Below, one piece after another: positions 1 through 11,300 of a DNA stretch of 64,000 bases. Within the stretch, counting starts at the first letter, position 1. Every line of letters begins with the position of its first letter. Source of the DNA: a virus. The position numbers and the translations under genes were made by a program. Under the pieces are notes generated by a model that saw nothing but the letters and a program-made list of their open reading frames with translations, was not told where the DNA came from and did no database searches. Location of the stretch: IMG/VR virus record IMGVR_UViG_3300017971_000194, positions 62,001 through 126,000 of that record; one strand, 5' to 3'.

Positions 1-1910
1 CTGAAATATTGGTTAAAGTGCCAAAAAATTCCAATGCTCTTCCAGTAGGACCAGCACTACATACATTATTGGTTATAGCTAAAAGTGTAGTAGAAGCTAA
101 AAATGATATAGCTATACCACGAGCTGTACCACTCCCTGTTTCTGTAATTTGCACCTTATTACCAGAAACAATCATACCTACAGAACCAAAACTGATACCA
201 ATAGTGATACCATACCCATCACTTGCTGTAGATAATTGGGATATGAAATTATCAGTAATATGTGTAGTATCCCCTGTGGGAAAAACATTCAACCCATAAA
301 CAGACCCCCCACCCGTGGATGTTATTTTTGAAACATGATTAGAACTTACCACCCCACTATCAACATCAATACATCTAGTTTCACCAGTACCACTCATAGT
401 AAAATCATAAAGACGGTTCCTTTTCACTTCACATGTAAATTCTGTAAAATATGCTCGAATACCATATAGACTTCCACCACCACCAATATGAGATAAATTA
501 TGTACTTGGTTATCAGAAACTATCATTCTTTCTTGATACAAAATATCTAATCCTGCCACTAAGTCACCGGATGTTACTGAACCCACATTACTATGCACAT
601 TGTTACCGATCACAAAACCCTCAGCACTAGAATTTTCCCAGTATATACCTTTCTCTTTCCAACCAGACACCTCATTATCTTTAACAGAACCATATCTAAG
701 ACTACTCAAAAACATACCGTATCGATAATTACCAGCAACTACATTGTTTTCAATAATCATAGTTGTAGTAGCTGATGAACTCTCAGGTTTAATATAAATA
801 CCGGAACCACCAAAAGAACTCGTATTTGAAATAACAAATCGTATATCATTTCCTCGAATCACAGTATTATCAAAATCATACCCTATTTCTATACCATGAG
901 CATAATAATGTGTAGTCTGCACACGGTTACCTACTATGAAGAACTTGTCTCTGACCCCTGTACCACGAAGAGAGAGAGCACCAAAACTCCCATCCTGAGC
1001 ACTATATATGTCATTATCTAGAATAAAAACCTCTTGTGCTGAAGTTACAGAAGCACTGACATAAATATTGGAGGTGTCATACAAACCTCTTAAATCATTA
1101 CTTTTAATGTGTACTTTAGAAAGAGTACCACCCCAGAATGTAATAGTCACAAAAGAATTGTCACTAATGTTTACTCTGGTCAAATTAGCCTGTGAGAACA
1201 ATGTATTGATAGCCGTAGAAGATGCTGTATATTGACATCTATTACCAATTATATTCACATCACTACAAGTACCAGCTAATTCAACAAAACAGTCACTGAA
1301 ATCTGTATGAGCATGGTTGTGCAGCACATTAACCATAGTACAATTATAAATGAATATCCAGTCACCACCACTAGCATACTCTGCATCAATGTAACAATTA
1401 CGAACATCAACATTATTAGAGTTTTCTAAATAAATCCCCTGTTGACTTGGATTACCTGTACTATATGCAAAAGTGCAATTATCAATCATGACATTATTGC
1501 AATAATACACATAAATATCTCTGACATAACTTGAAGAATCAATAAACTTACAATCTCGAATAACTATGTTCCAAACACTAGAAAATTCCACATGACGACA
1601 AGCCCCAGTGATGGAAGTTACAGTTGTTTTGAAAACACAGTTTTCTATTATAGTGTCTCCAGAACATTGTAAAATTGAAACTATAGAAGTCAATGCATAA
1701 TTCAAATCGAAGGTTAGATTTTTAAATGATTGGTCACCTAGCCCTGTGAAACAAGAACCATTATAACCAATTTCTATAACACAATTGTTTGGATCAGATC
1801 CAATCAAATTTACACCATTGGGTAAATTGACATTACTACCAAAAGTATATGTCCCAGGAAAAACAAATATAGTCCCACCATTTGGGAGTTTTGTCACAGC
1901 ATCTGAAAAT
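1..1910 (-). other. Parallel beta-helix domain of the terminal tail spike
   Basis: The coding sequence from about 1910 leftwards encodes short repeating rungs with N/G-rich turns (for example NCTFAYSTGNPS, NVDVRNCYID, VIRGNDIRF, VKDNEVSGW), the pattern of a right-handed parallel beta-helix. It opens with GTIFVFPGTYTF, the usual pectate-lyase-like entry strand. At least 600 residues are in the window and the domain continues past the edge. Confidence 0.75.
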
Positions 1911-4702
1911 GGAGTTTCATCAGTACCATTGTAATGCCCAAATGTATTGGTACCATCTCCGATAGTTACAAACTCCCCTGACATAATTTTTGCTACATTC
2001 AATTTCAAAATATCAGTAGGGTCATTTGACTCTAATAAGTCTGTACTTATAACATCTGTATTTATAGAGCTGGAACGTAAATTATCGATAGTTGATAGAT
2101 ACGTCTCATCACCAATCAAAGAAACCACACCACCATTATCATCACCTTGCTCTAATGCTAAAGCATTACCAGTGTAATCAAAGAACTCTATCTGACGTGG
2201 AGTTGAGGAGAAATTAACTGGACGAGTCCTAAGGAATGTAGGTGTATCAGGATCTGACACATCATAGATAGACACTGTTGAATCTGAATTCAAAATGTAA
2301 ACAATAGAATTTGGCCCATCAATAGTAATATCTATTGGAGTCTCAATACCATCTGTAGTTGATCCCCTGGTTATAAAAGTGTATGTCTCATCATCAGGAA
2401 CATCAACGACACGTAATGCTGTAGATGAAACTACATACAAAACTCGGTCATAATAGCATTGAGCTATTACATTTGATATAGATTCAAAATCACGATACCC
2501 AACAATAAAATCTGTAGAATCAGGGAAATCTGTGGATGTATACCAATCAACACCATTATTTGTTATAGCATAGATATGGTCATTGTCTTCATGTGAATAA
2601 TCATTTGAAAGCCCATCTACAAATATATATTGTCCAACTGGATCAGTATCTGAAGTTAGGACAGCACCAAAGGTACGGAAAACAGTGGTTGGTATGTAAT
2701 CACCACCACCAACTTGAAGCTCAACACCACCAAAAGTAAGTTTATGATCCCCTGCATCATCTATAATAACAGAAACCAATACTCTATGAAATGATTCTCC
2801 AAAAGGATCTGGATCACTTGGAGGTCTAGGTGTCCCTTCATACTGAATATCTTTCACCTCAACAACTGTATATCCATAAGGTATTGTTGTATATGTGGTA
2901 ACATAACTAAACGTAGCTCCAGCATCATATATAGTTGGAAGAATATTATATCTAGCAATATCACCATTGCTTAAAGCAACATACAGTCTATAACCATTCC
3001 AATTCGCAAATACAAAACTCACTGCATTCGGAACTGTAATGGTATCCTTAAGAGTCACTGAATTTGTATCAAGGTCTGCGGCATGAAACAAACCAATTTC
3101 TGCTGTATAAGTACCTTTGTTTCTCAATGCTAAAATGCAATTACTGTTATAAATACGAATCATATCAGGATCAGCAAATGTATCCAAATTATCTGATCCC
3201 AATGTCTGTAGAGTGAATGCATCAAGAGATTTTTTCAATCTCAAATTACTTGTTAAAGACCATCTATCATCAGACTCATCATATCCAAAGTCACTTAACT
3301 TTGATCCATTTTGAAGAGCACCAATCCCAAGTTGTGATACACCATCTTCACCAGAACTTAGAAATAGAGTAATGTCCTCAGAAGCATCTAATGCTTTTGA
3401 TCTAACTTCCCACCTACCATTCACATGGTCTAACTTGAATCCAGGACTATTATCTTTTCCCCTACCCATTTCACCAATCTCAAAACCTTGGACTGGTTGG
3501 TCCTCAGAATTTGGGTCTAGATATTTAGATCCAGAAAATAGTGACCAGATTTTACGATTACGATCATATTGAAAATATGAAGGGTAATCATATAGACCTG
3601 ACTCAACATCAATTGCAGGATAATCTGTCAGACCTCTTGCTATATTACTATATCCAGACACATCACCATTTGAAAAATGAGTTGGATCTGGTGTGATAAC
3701 AGCATATACAGCCCAAAGCTTCAAAGATTGACCAGTGATAGAAGTTGGATTTATAGCATCTCCAGGTTGAGGGGGTACTGTAAACCGAACAGAACCATTA
3801 GCATGATCCACAATCATAGCCTGTTCATCTAGTGATTTCTCACTGTCTATAACAACAGGACCCTCTACAATAGGCTTTGTAAGATCAGGAGAACCTGATC
3901 CATCATCGGGAAATAGTACAATCTGGAAATCCCAATTCTCTTTTAAATCTTCACTTCCTAAAGCCTCATTGAAGATAGCATCAATTCGAACAGGCTTTCG
4001 ATATGGCATCAATGGTCGTAACCGATATTCTTCCAACTCGTGAGGATCTGAAGCATAATCTCCTGAATTAATGATTGGAGGACTATCAGGTCTCATCATG
4101 AAGTATGTCTGTTCTTGTCCAAGGATGCCAGGAACCGTATATAATTTTTCAGGCTGTAATGTAAGGATCAGGGCATCATAATATGTAGAAGCAACAAACC
4201 CACTATCACTAAGAGGAGTACCATCAAACTGAATTGTATCGGCAGCCACACTGAAGATACGATAAAACTTCCTATTCCATGGGAAGTAACAATAGTCTCC
4301 TGCCGTCACTCCTTGGTTTGAGAAATAACTTGCAGTGTCATGCACCAATCTATCAGGACCACTCAAGAATTGAGCTTTGCTAGCTCCATCCACATCTGAA
4401 GAACCTAGTTCTTCTATCCCAACTATGGTAGCAATTCGACCAATGGCATCTGAACCGGAGTTTTTCAAAAAGTTAAACAAATTCTTTTGTGGATTTTGAC
4501 CAGATGGTTTCCTAATACCTCTTGTGTAGCTAAGGTTCTCAAGACCTGTATTTTTAACATAATCATATGGTGTGATTTGATTATATGGGCGACGGATCTG
4601 TTCAAGTTCAGGAGAAAGATCTCCTGAAGTATGCTCACGACCCAAAACCTTCTTTGAGGTTAGGTCTAACAGATCTTTAAGATGTTCATTGAAATCTACC
4701 AT
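1..4702 (-). CDS. Giant tail spike with C-terminal beta-helix (3' end outside window)
   Basis: Open from the ATG at 4702 (start MVDFNEHLKDLL) to the left edge, giving 1567 codons with no stop; the C-terminus is missing. Residues 1 to about 430 are clearly paralogous to the start of the neighbouring gene at 4713-8342 (shared KVLGREHTS, RPYNQITP, GRIATI, LRPLMP, KIWSLFSG), so this is probably the virion-attachment part. About 470-860 is beta-rich with LVIVD-propeller-like strands such as VSIYDVSDPDTP. From about residue 930 (GGTIFVFPGTYTFGSNVNL) the protein becomes a regular right-handed parallel beta-helix of the pectate-lyase/NosD type, with recurring NNxVxGN turns. Such helices in phage spikes often bind or cleave surface polysaccharide; no catalytic residues can be assigned here. 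It is the last visible gene of the fibre block, 10 bp after its paralogue. Confidence 0.85.
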   Translation of the reverse strand, partial: MVDFNEHLKDLLDLTSKKVLGREHTSGDLSPELEQIRRPYNQITPYDYVKNTGLENLSYTRGIRKPSGQNPQKNLFNFLKNSGSDAIGRIATIVGIEELGSSDVDGASKAQFLSGPDRLVHDTASYFSNQGVTAGDYCYFPWNRKFYRIFSVAADTIQFDGTPLSDSGFVASTYYDALILTLQPEKLYTVPGILGQEQTYFMMRPDSPPIINSGDYASDPHELEEYRLRPLMPYRKPVRIDAIFNEALGSEDLKENWDFQIVLFPDDGSGSPDLTKPIVEGPVVIDSEKSLDEQAMIVDHANGSVRFTVPPQPGDAINPTSITGQSLKLWAVYAVITPDPTHFSNGDVSGYSNIARGLTDYPAIDVESGLYDYPSYFQYDRNRKIWSLFSGSKYLDPNSEDQPVQGFEIGEMGRGKDNSPGFKLDHVNGRWEVRSKALDASEDITLFLSSGEDGVSQLGIGALQNGSKLSDFGYDESDDRWSLTSNLRLKKSLDAFTLQTLGSDNLDTFADPDMIRIYNSNCILALRNKGTYTAEIGLFHAADLDTNSVTLKDTITVPNAVSFVFANWNGYRLYVALSNGDIARYNILPTIYDAGATFSYVTTYTTIPYGYTVVEVKDIQYEGTPRPPSDPDPFGESFHRVLVSVIIDDAGDHKLTFGGVELQVGGGDYIPTTVFRTFGAVLTSDTDPVGQYIFVDGLSNDYSHEDNDHIYAITNNGVDWYTSTDFPDSTDFIVGYRDFESISNVIAQCYYDRVLYVVSSTALRVVDVPDDETYTFITRGSTTDGIETPIDITIDGPNSIVYILNSDSTVSIYDVSDPDTPTFLRTRPVNFSSTPRQIEFFDYTGNALALEQGDDNGGVVSLIGDETYLSTIDNLRSSSINTDVISTDLLESNDPTDILKLNVAKIMSGEFVTIGDGTNTFGHYNGTDETPFSDAVTKLPNGGTIFVFPGTYTFGSNVNLPNGVNLIGSDPNNCVIEIGYNGSCFTGLGDQSFKNLTFDLNYALTSIVSILQCSGDTIIENCVFKTTVTSITGACRHVEFSSVWNIVIRDCKFIDSSSYVRDIYVYYCNNVMIDNCTFAYSTGNPSQQGIYLENSNNVDVRNCYIDAEYASGGDWIFIYNCTMVNVLHNHAHTDFSDCFVELAGTCSDVNIIGNRCQYTASSTAINTLFSQANLTRVNISDNSFVTITFWGGTLSKVHIKSNDLRGLYDTSNIYVSASVTSAQEVFILDNDIYSAQDGSFGALSLRGTGVRDKFFIVGNRVQTTHYYAHGIEIGYDFDNTVIRGNDIRFVISNTSSFGGSGIYIKPESSSATTTMIIENNVVAGNYRYGMFLSSLRYGSVKDNEVSGWKEKGIYWENSSAEGFVIGNNVHSNVGSVTSGDLVAGLDILYQERMIVSDNQVHNLSHIGGGGSLYGIRAYFTEFTCEVKRNRLYDFTMSGTGETRCIDVDSGVVSSNHVSKITSTGGGSVYGLNVFPTGDTTHITDNFISQLSTASDGYGITIGISFGSVGMIVSGNKVQITETGSGTARGIAISFLASTTLLAITNNVCSAGPTGRALEFFGTLTNIS

Positions 4703-4712
4703 AAATCTATTC

Positions 4713-7700
4713 CTATGTGACAGTGAACTGTCTCCAAGCACTATTCAGGTATATATGTACGGTGTTATCACTATCTCTAACTGCAATATCACCTTGCATT
4801 GCACTTGATGGTAAAGCACTCATACCTTCAACATGGATAGGTGCTCTGGTACTTGTCCCAAAAAAGTATCCACCATAACCATCTTCTGCCTCACCTAAAA
4901 TACCTGACACAACTAATGGTATTTTACTTACATTATCATTATATGTTGATGTCCAAACCAATAAATGGTCTCTCACACCAATACCACATGGAGTCAGATT
5001 CACACCTGATTTAATATATACAAGATTAGAACCATCTAAATTAGACATTCTAATACGATCAGAAACATACTCCGAAATAAATAATTTATTATGCCTAACA
5101 ACAAGATTACGAGCATCTATAGTTGTTAAAATATCTACAGGTGAAGAACCATCCAAATTGGCCTGCACTATCTTTGCAAGAGTTTCATCAGAATAATACA
5201 TCTTACCATTTGCTGGATCTACCGCTATCCCTTGTGGTTGCGAAAGACCTGAGACAAGAGTTTCAACAGAAGAACCATTAAGATTAGCTCTTCTCACTAC
5301 ATTCCCAGCAGATTCTGTCCAATACACCTTTCCCCCAACTAAATCAAGAGCTATATCACGAGGTTCATCTTGTCCTGTTATTATTTGTTCAGTATTTGAC
5401 CCATCAAGATCAGCTCTATGAATACCATTGGTAAACATATCAGACCAATAGACTTTTCCTCCAGGAACATCTAACTCTAAAGCATATGGTTGCTGCAAGC
5501 CACCAATTATTGTTTCAACATTCGTCCCATCTAGATTAGCTCTTTGAATGATATCTTGCCCAGAAGATCTACCATAACTGGCCCAATAGACTTTACCAGT
5601 AGTGTAATCGATATCAACACCCCAAGGAGCGAGCTGAGAACCTACTATCTGACTAGATGAATATGACCCAGTAGCACTTCCTTGGATTGGTATATTAGAA
5701 TCAGAACTCCGCACAATACCAGAATTGGTCACACCATTAGTTATTAGTGAACCTGTTATTTCAGTATTAGCATCTACAGACAATAAAGAACTGCCACCAT
5801 CAATAGTATTTGTCCTGACTATTGTTGCAGTCAAATCTTCAATGACTGCCGTTTCAGAATCAAGATAATCAGTATCAATTGAAGAAGATATTATTTGATG
5901 GAACTGTACTTGTGTATTTATTTCATTATAAATTTTCAGAATATCAGTAGTTGGACTACTTGTTAACACAGCTAATTTACTATTATTAAGATCTAGATCT
6001 AGTAATCCATTACCTGTTTGGATATATGAATTATCTAACACAATATTAAGAGGATTCACAGCACTAAATTTGAGAAGTGTCATATCACCACTATTAGCTA
6101 CCCAAACATATCCACGAGAAACAATCACATCAACAGGTGAATCCAAACCAGATGTTGTAGTATCTCTAACTTGTATGGAAGACGGATTGGAAATATCAAA
6201 CAACCTCAAAGTATCTATAGATTCATCAGGACATAACACTGCAACTATGTCTCTTTCAACATCAACTTCTGTTCCATCTGTAACAACAACGCTATCAAGA
6301 ACAGATACAGAATCTGGATCTGTGACATCAATTGTATACAAAACTTCTTTATACATCATAGTAGCTATTATAGAAACATCAGTTGTTGTCACTGACACAT
6401 AACCAGGACCAGGTGGATCATGTGGACCAAGAACATTAGCATCATCTCTATAAGTGAGTTCATCTGCCGTTGTCACATTAAAATCAAGAACCCATAGACT
6501 AGATCCCCAATTGAATAATTCTGTAAAGTATGATAGTACAACAACATAAACATAATCACCAATTACTTTTAATCTTTGGAAATACACATCTGAACCAGCA
6601 GGGTACCCATCTGTCAATGAGATACTATCTGGATTTGAAACATTGTAGACTTGAATTTCATTTGTTATAAGGACAAAAACATTGGTTCCAGATATATCTA
6701 TGTCTAGAAATTCACGACCTGCAACAACTTCAGAATCTCTCATAACAATAGCATTAGGATCTGATATATCATATACATAAAGGAACCCATCACCAGACAC
6801 ATTCCTGATAATATATGCAAAATTACCAGACACAGCCACTTTCACATTCGAACTATTAGGTAAAGAATCAGAACCTAATTCCTCAACAGCAGTAACCATG
6901 TATAGGTCTTTATCCAAACCCCATCTATCTTCACCACTGTTATAAAAGAAACCACCTGTATATCCTGGAGCGTCCACACTGATACCAGGATGAGTACCCC
7001 CAACTTCTCCTGAAGTGAGTCGTAACGGTATGAAATCAGAATCAGAAGGGATAGAACACACTTCCCAAGTTTCATTCTCTGGATTTAATCTGAAACCTGC
7101 TCTGTTGGTTTTCTCTACTCCTAGCTCACCAACCTCAAACCCTTGAGCTGGTTGATTTGCTGGATCTGTTTCTAGATATTTTTCTCCTGAAAATAACGAC
7201 CAAATCTTTCTATTCTGGTCATATCTGAAATATGAAGGGATGCTTGTTTTATCATCAACCAATACTGGGTTGAAATCACTGACACCTCGAACAAGACTAT
7301 TTGAATTTGTCTGAGATACACTAGTGCCCATTGTTATGGTAGCAAAGATAGCCCACAGTTTCAGGGGTGCTCCGGTCACAGCATTTGGATTGATTTCATC
7401 TCCTGGACGTGGAGGCACTGTAAAATGAACAGAACCATTCATATGGTCAATAATCATTTCCTGTTCATCAGAGATAGAGCTATCGATTATAGGTCTCGGT
7501 CCTATGATTGGTTTTGTGTAATCTGGATTTCCAGCACCATCATCTGGATAAAGAACCAGCATAAAATCCCAATCTGATTTGAGACCCAACACTCCTTTTG
7601 TGAAGATTGAATCAATCTTGGTACTCTTCCTATGAGGCATCAAGGGACGTAGACGTTTTGGAGATAGCAAATTTAAGTCAGCAAGATAAGGACTTGGGTT

Positions 7701-8342
7701 TTGAACCACATCAGGAGTAACCATAAAAAAGGTTTGTTCTCGACCTACTTCTACATTGGGTCCAGATACAGTGAAAAGTTGAACAGCATTTCTCTGAAGA
7801 ATCAGAACATCAATATCTGAACCAAATGTGAATGTAGGCTCTGAAAAAGTATCTACAGGAAATTGAAGTCCAGTATTAGGTGGATCTCCTGTAATAACTG
7901 CATCTGAGACGTAGAATCTACCTGTCAGAGGCACAAACATAACATCCCCAGCACTGACCCCCTGGTCAGGGAAATCAAACGTCCTGTGAATGAATCTGTA
8001 GTTATCAGCTACATACCCAACGTCACTACCATCAGTATCTGAATAGCTTACTTCTTTAATACCGTAAATAGTAGCAATACGTCCTTGAGCATTATCAGAA
8101 ATATTATCAGAAAAACTGAAAAGATTAACTTCTGGCTGAGTAGCGTTTGACTTCCTGATACCAGAAGTATACTTAAATTCACTAAGACCTGTATCTTCAA
8201 TCTTATCAAATGGAGTTATTTGATTGTAGGGACGATAGGCTCCTTCCAAGTCAATAGGAATATCAGAAGTGTGCTCCCGACCCAAAACTCTCTTGGCAAC
8301 AAGATTTAAGAGATCTTTGAAATGGTCGTTGAATGTTGCCAT
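4713..8342 (-). CDS. Tail spike/fibre with LVIVD and YWTD beta-propellers
   Basis: 1209 residues, ATG with upstream AAGGA. Residues 1 to about 430 match the N-terminal domain of the gene at 1-4702. About 482-807 holds seven LVIVD-type repeats with endings such as VYDISDPNA, VYNVSNPDS and LFDISNPSS, enough for a seven-bladed propeller. A short linker (about 810-890, VDANTEITGSLITNG) resembles trimeric fibre shafts. About 900-1142 has six YWTD repeats (VYWASY, VYWSDM, VYWTES, MYYSDE, LFISEY, LVWTST) with NLDGSN turns, one complete six-bladed propeller. The C-terminus ends GDIAVRDSDNTVHIYLNSAW, a common terminal motif of phage tail fibres. Predicted role: baseplate-attached adhesin. Propellers of these families mostly bind proteins or glycans; the ligand is unknown. 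Confidence 0.85.
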   Translation of the reverse strand: MATFNDHFKDLLNLVAKRVLGREHTSDIPIDLEGAYRPYNQITPFDKIEDTGLSEFKYTSGIRKSNATQPEVNLFSFSDNISDNAQGRIATIYGIKEVSYSDTDGSDVGYVADNYRFIHRTFDFPDQGVSAGDVMFVPLTGRFYVSDAVITGDPPNTGLQFPVDTFSEPTFTFGSDIDVLILQRNAVQLFTVSGPNVEVGREQTFFMVTPDVVQNPSPYLADLNLLSPKRLRPLMPHRKSTKIDSIFTKGVLGLKSDWDFMLVLYPDDGAGNPDYTKPIIGPRPIIDSSISDEQEMIIDHMNGSVHFTVPPRPGDEINPNAVTGAPLKLWAIFATITMGTSVSQTNSNSLVRGVSDFNPVLVDDKTSIPSYFRYDQNRKIWSLFSGEKYLETDPANQPAQGFEVGELGVEKTNRAGFRLNPENETWEVCSIPSDSDFIPLRLTSGEVGGTHPGISVDAPGYTGGFFYNSGEDRWGLDKDLYMVTAVEELGSDSLPNSSNVKVAVSGNFAYIIRNVSGDGFLYVYDISDPNAIVMRDSEVVAGREFLDIDISGTNVFVLITNEIQVYNVSNPDSISLTDGYPAGSDVYFQRLKVIGDYVYVVVLSYFTELFNWGSSLWVLDFNVTTADELTYRDDANVLGPHDPPGPGYVSVTTTDVSIIATMMYKEVLYTIDVTDPDSVSVLDSVVVTDGTEVDVERDIVAVLCPDESIDTLRLFDISNPSSIQVRDTTTSGLDSPVDVIVSRGYVWVANSGDMTLLKFSAVNPLNIVLDNSYIQTGNGLLDLDLNNSKLAVLTSSPTTDILKIYNEINTQVQFHQIISSSIDTDYLDSETAVIEDLTATIVRTNTIDGGSSLLSVDANTEITGSLITNGVTNSGIVRSSDSNIPIQGSATGSYSSSQIVGSQLAPWGVDIDYTTGKVYWASYGRSSGQDIIQRANLDGTNVETIIGGLQQPYALELDVPGGKVYWSDMFTNGIHRADLDGSNTEQIITGQDEPRDIALDLVGGKVYWTESAGNVVRRANLNGSSVETLVSGLSQPQGIAVDPANGKMYYSDETLAKIVQANLDGSSPVDILTTIDARNLVVRHNKLFISEYVSDRIRMSNLDGSNLVYIKSGVNLTPCGIGVRDHLLVWTSTYNDNVSKIPLVVSGILGEAEDGYGGYFFGTSTRAPIHVEGMSALPSSAMQGDIAVRDSDNTVHIYLNSAWRQFTVT
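4905..5640 (-). repeat. Six YWTD repeats (one beta-propeller)
   Basis: Six degenerate units of about 40 codons, each with a Y-W-(T/S)-D-like strand followed by a DLDGSN-like turn. The number matches the six blades of LDL-receptor-class YWTD propellers. They are repeats at protein level; the DNA copies are diverged. Confidence 0.85.
5915..6900 (-). repeat. Seven LVIVD-type propeller repeats
   Basis: Seven units of about 45 codons with the consensus hydrophobic strand, then (L/I)xVYDhSxPxxh. Seen directly in the translation at endings such as VYDISDPNA, TIDVTDPDS and LFDISNPSS; the third and last units are more diverged. Confidence 0.7.
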
Positions 8343-8354
8343 GCCTAAACATCC

Positions 8355-11300
8355 TTATGTATACGGTAGCCATTCGATAGTTACCACGTCATTCCAGTAA
8401 CCATAACCATCTTTTATTAAACCTATCCTAATAGCAATGGGATACTCTCCCAAACCGTTATCTTGAGTGTAATAATCTGTAGTGTAAGTATATATGCTCA
8501 TACCATCCATACTTGTCTTTTGTATCTTATGGTGATTATAATTGGTCCAGTATATCTTACGAGAATCCGTATCCAAAGCCAAACCTTTCCCTTTAGTCAA
8601 TCCTCTGGGTGTTATAGAATCTTCCCTATTAGAACCATCAAGGTCACATCTATTGATTTGACTCAGACCTTGCCAATAAATCTTCCCTTCTTCTAGATCA
8701 AGAGCTATTCCATTTGGACTCAAAGCATCTTCCACCACGATATCTACAAAAGAACCATCCAAATCAGCTCGTCTAATATAACTCTCTGCTGTATCAGACC
8801 AATACATATATCCAGCATCCACATCTAATGCTATACCATAAGGATTAGCACCAATATTTGATACAAGAGTTTCTACCATTGAGCCATCTAAATTTGCTCG
8901 ATAGATATGATTTGGAGGTCCAAAACTGATCCAATACATTTTACCAGCATTGATATCCAAAGCAATACTTGTAGGCAATCCTGACCCAGTATCTACTAAA
9001 TCTTCTACATTACTACCATCTAGGTCTGCTTTTCTAATCTTATTTGCGCCTGGACTAGTGAAGTACATTTTATCAGCATTAGTATCCAGAGCAATACCCC
9101 AAGCATCTGATGCTGTGTAAATATCTTCAACATTCGATCCATCAAGGTCAGATCGTTGTATTTTTGAAGTTACTGTGTCAGTCCAATACATCTTACTAGC
9201 ATTTATATCAAGAGCTATGGCATTTGAATCTGTAAGACCATCTACCAGATTCTCAATTTGGTTAGACTGAACCAGACATCCATAGTAATCTTTTGTCTTA
9301 TCAATGTTAGGATCACCATTACTACGACCTAGATCCAACCAACCTGTCACACCAGGTATTTTCACCAAAACAACTACACCACCCCCTACTGATCCACCCT
9401 CACCAGATATAGTGTCACCTTCATGATCTGTAGGTAAATCACCAGTGAAAGGCCCAGTCACTCCAAAATCTTTTTGATGTATACCTTTAATTCGGAATCT
9501 ACCTACATTAGTAGGTCCTCCAGTGTCAAAAAGTCTTGTATACCATCGAATTGTATCAGCAGGGTCCCCACCTGCTAAACCACTATAATCAAACTGACCA
9601 GCACTTGGTAAAGCCCAACCTGCGGTGTAATCATTTTCTGGCACTACTAATTGCCCAGATGCAACTTGAAGTTCTTTTTGTGTGAATGTTGAAAGATCTG
9701 CATCTGAATCAAATTGCACTGGAAATCTCCATTCCCGCATAACACCATCTACTGAAGGCCAATCGGGACTCACACTTATTTCAGTACCATTGACATAAGT
9801 AGCAGTATAACTCTCAAAAGAAGATTCCAACATCAGAGCCATATCCCTCACAGATTCGGACCCTGATGTCACTGAAATAATACTTTCAATATTAGAACCA
9901 TCCAAGTCACTCCATTTAATGACATTGGAAGTCACATCACTCCAATATAACTTACCACCATCAACATCAATTTCAATATTGTAAGCCATTACTGATGGTG
10001 TTATTGTGACATCATTTGAACCATCCAAATCACACCGCATAATTCTACCTGAAGGACCAATAACTGTAAAATAAATATATCCATGTATTAAGTCAAAAGC
10101 AAAATCAGGTATCCATTCAGGACTGGTTACAGTATACAAAACTTCAATACTAGAACCATCAGACATATTAGCTCTAGAGATGGTATTTAATCCTGGGCTT
10201 CCTGTAGTATAGTATATTTTACCTGCATCGATATCAAGAAACACACAATCGACATCATCATAATTAATAAGACTTTCTTTACTAGAACCATCTGACATAT
10301 TTGCTCGTTTTATCCAATGGTCTCCTCTGTCTGAGTAATAAATTTTACCAGCATCTACATCAAGTGCTATTTTATATACTTGCTGTCCCGACCATACTGT
10401 CTCAAAACCACTACCATCAAAATTCATTCTCTTTACTTCTTGGTAATTAAAATCAGCCCAGTAAATTTTACCATTAACAGTATCTAAAGCTATACCATTT
10501 GGATTCTGTCCCCATGAATACACGGTCTCGACAAATGCTCCATCAAGATTAGATCTTTGAATTTGGTCATCCTGACGGTCAGTCCAATATAATTTTGGCC
10601 TTTTAGCAATATTTATTATTCTACCAGTATCTGCTGAAGTAAAACTAGCTGTAGCTGAAGTAAAGGTATTTGACCCTGAAACAACACCATCATCCCCAAA
10701 ATTTGGAGCACTACGATCATAAGGAATTATTGGATACTTGATGAACTCTAAGAGATCTGTACCAAGATCATATCTATACTGCTCTGTGTAAAATTCTTCT
10801 TTCATTTTACTAGATATTTCTTGCCCATAAACGTCTACCAAAAGGATACCAACTGGATTTGAGCTGTAATCTTGCATTGTGGTGAAAGGAGAACGTACTA
10901 TATGTGATACTCTAGACAAATAGGAACTACCACCCTTTCTTACTACTAAAGATTCTTGACTTATGAATGTAGCTCGATGACTAGCAGAAGTATCTATTGC
11001 TGGTCCATCTCCTTTACTCAAACTAACAGAAGAAAGATCCAAATGGTAAGGTATGTCTTTTACAACAACTCCGAAATCACTAAAGTCATAACTCAGAGGT
11101 GACTTATCACTTAAATACTCCGAAGACACTTTTGGATCAGCCACATCACTGGTTAGGTATGAATTATTCCAAAAATCTGGAGTGGTGATAAAAGTCTGGT
11201 CTACATAAAAACCATTATCAGGACCATAATGTGCTATTCCTGAAAGACGTACTACATTAGCACCTTCTATCTGCACTTGTGGTGTCACTGTATCAGGCAA

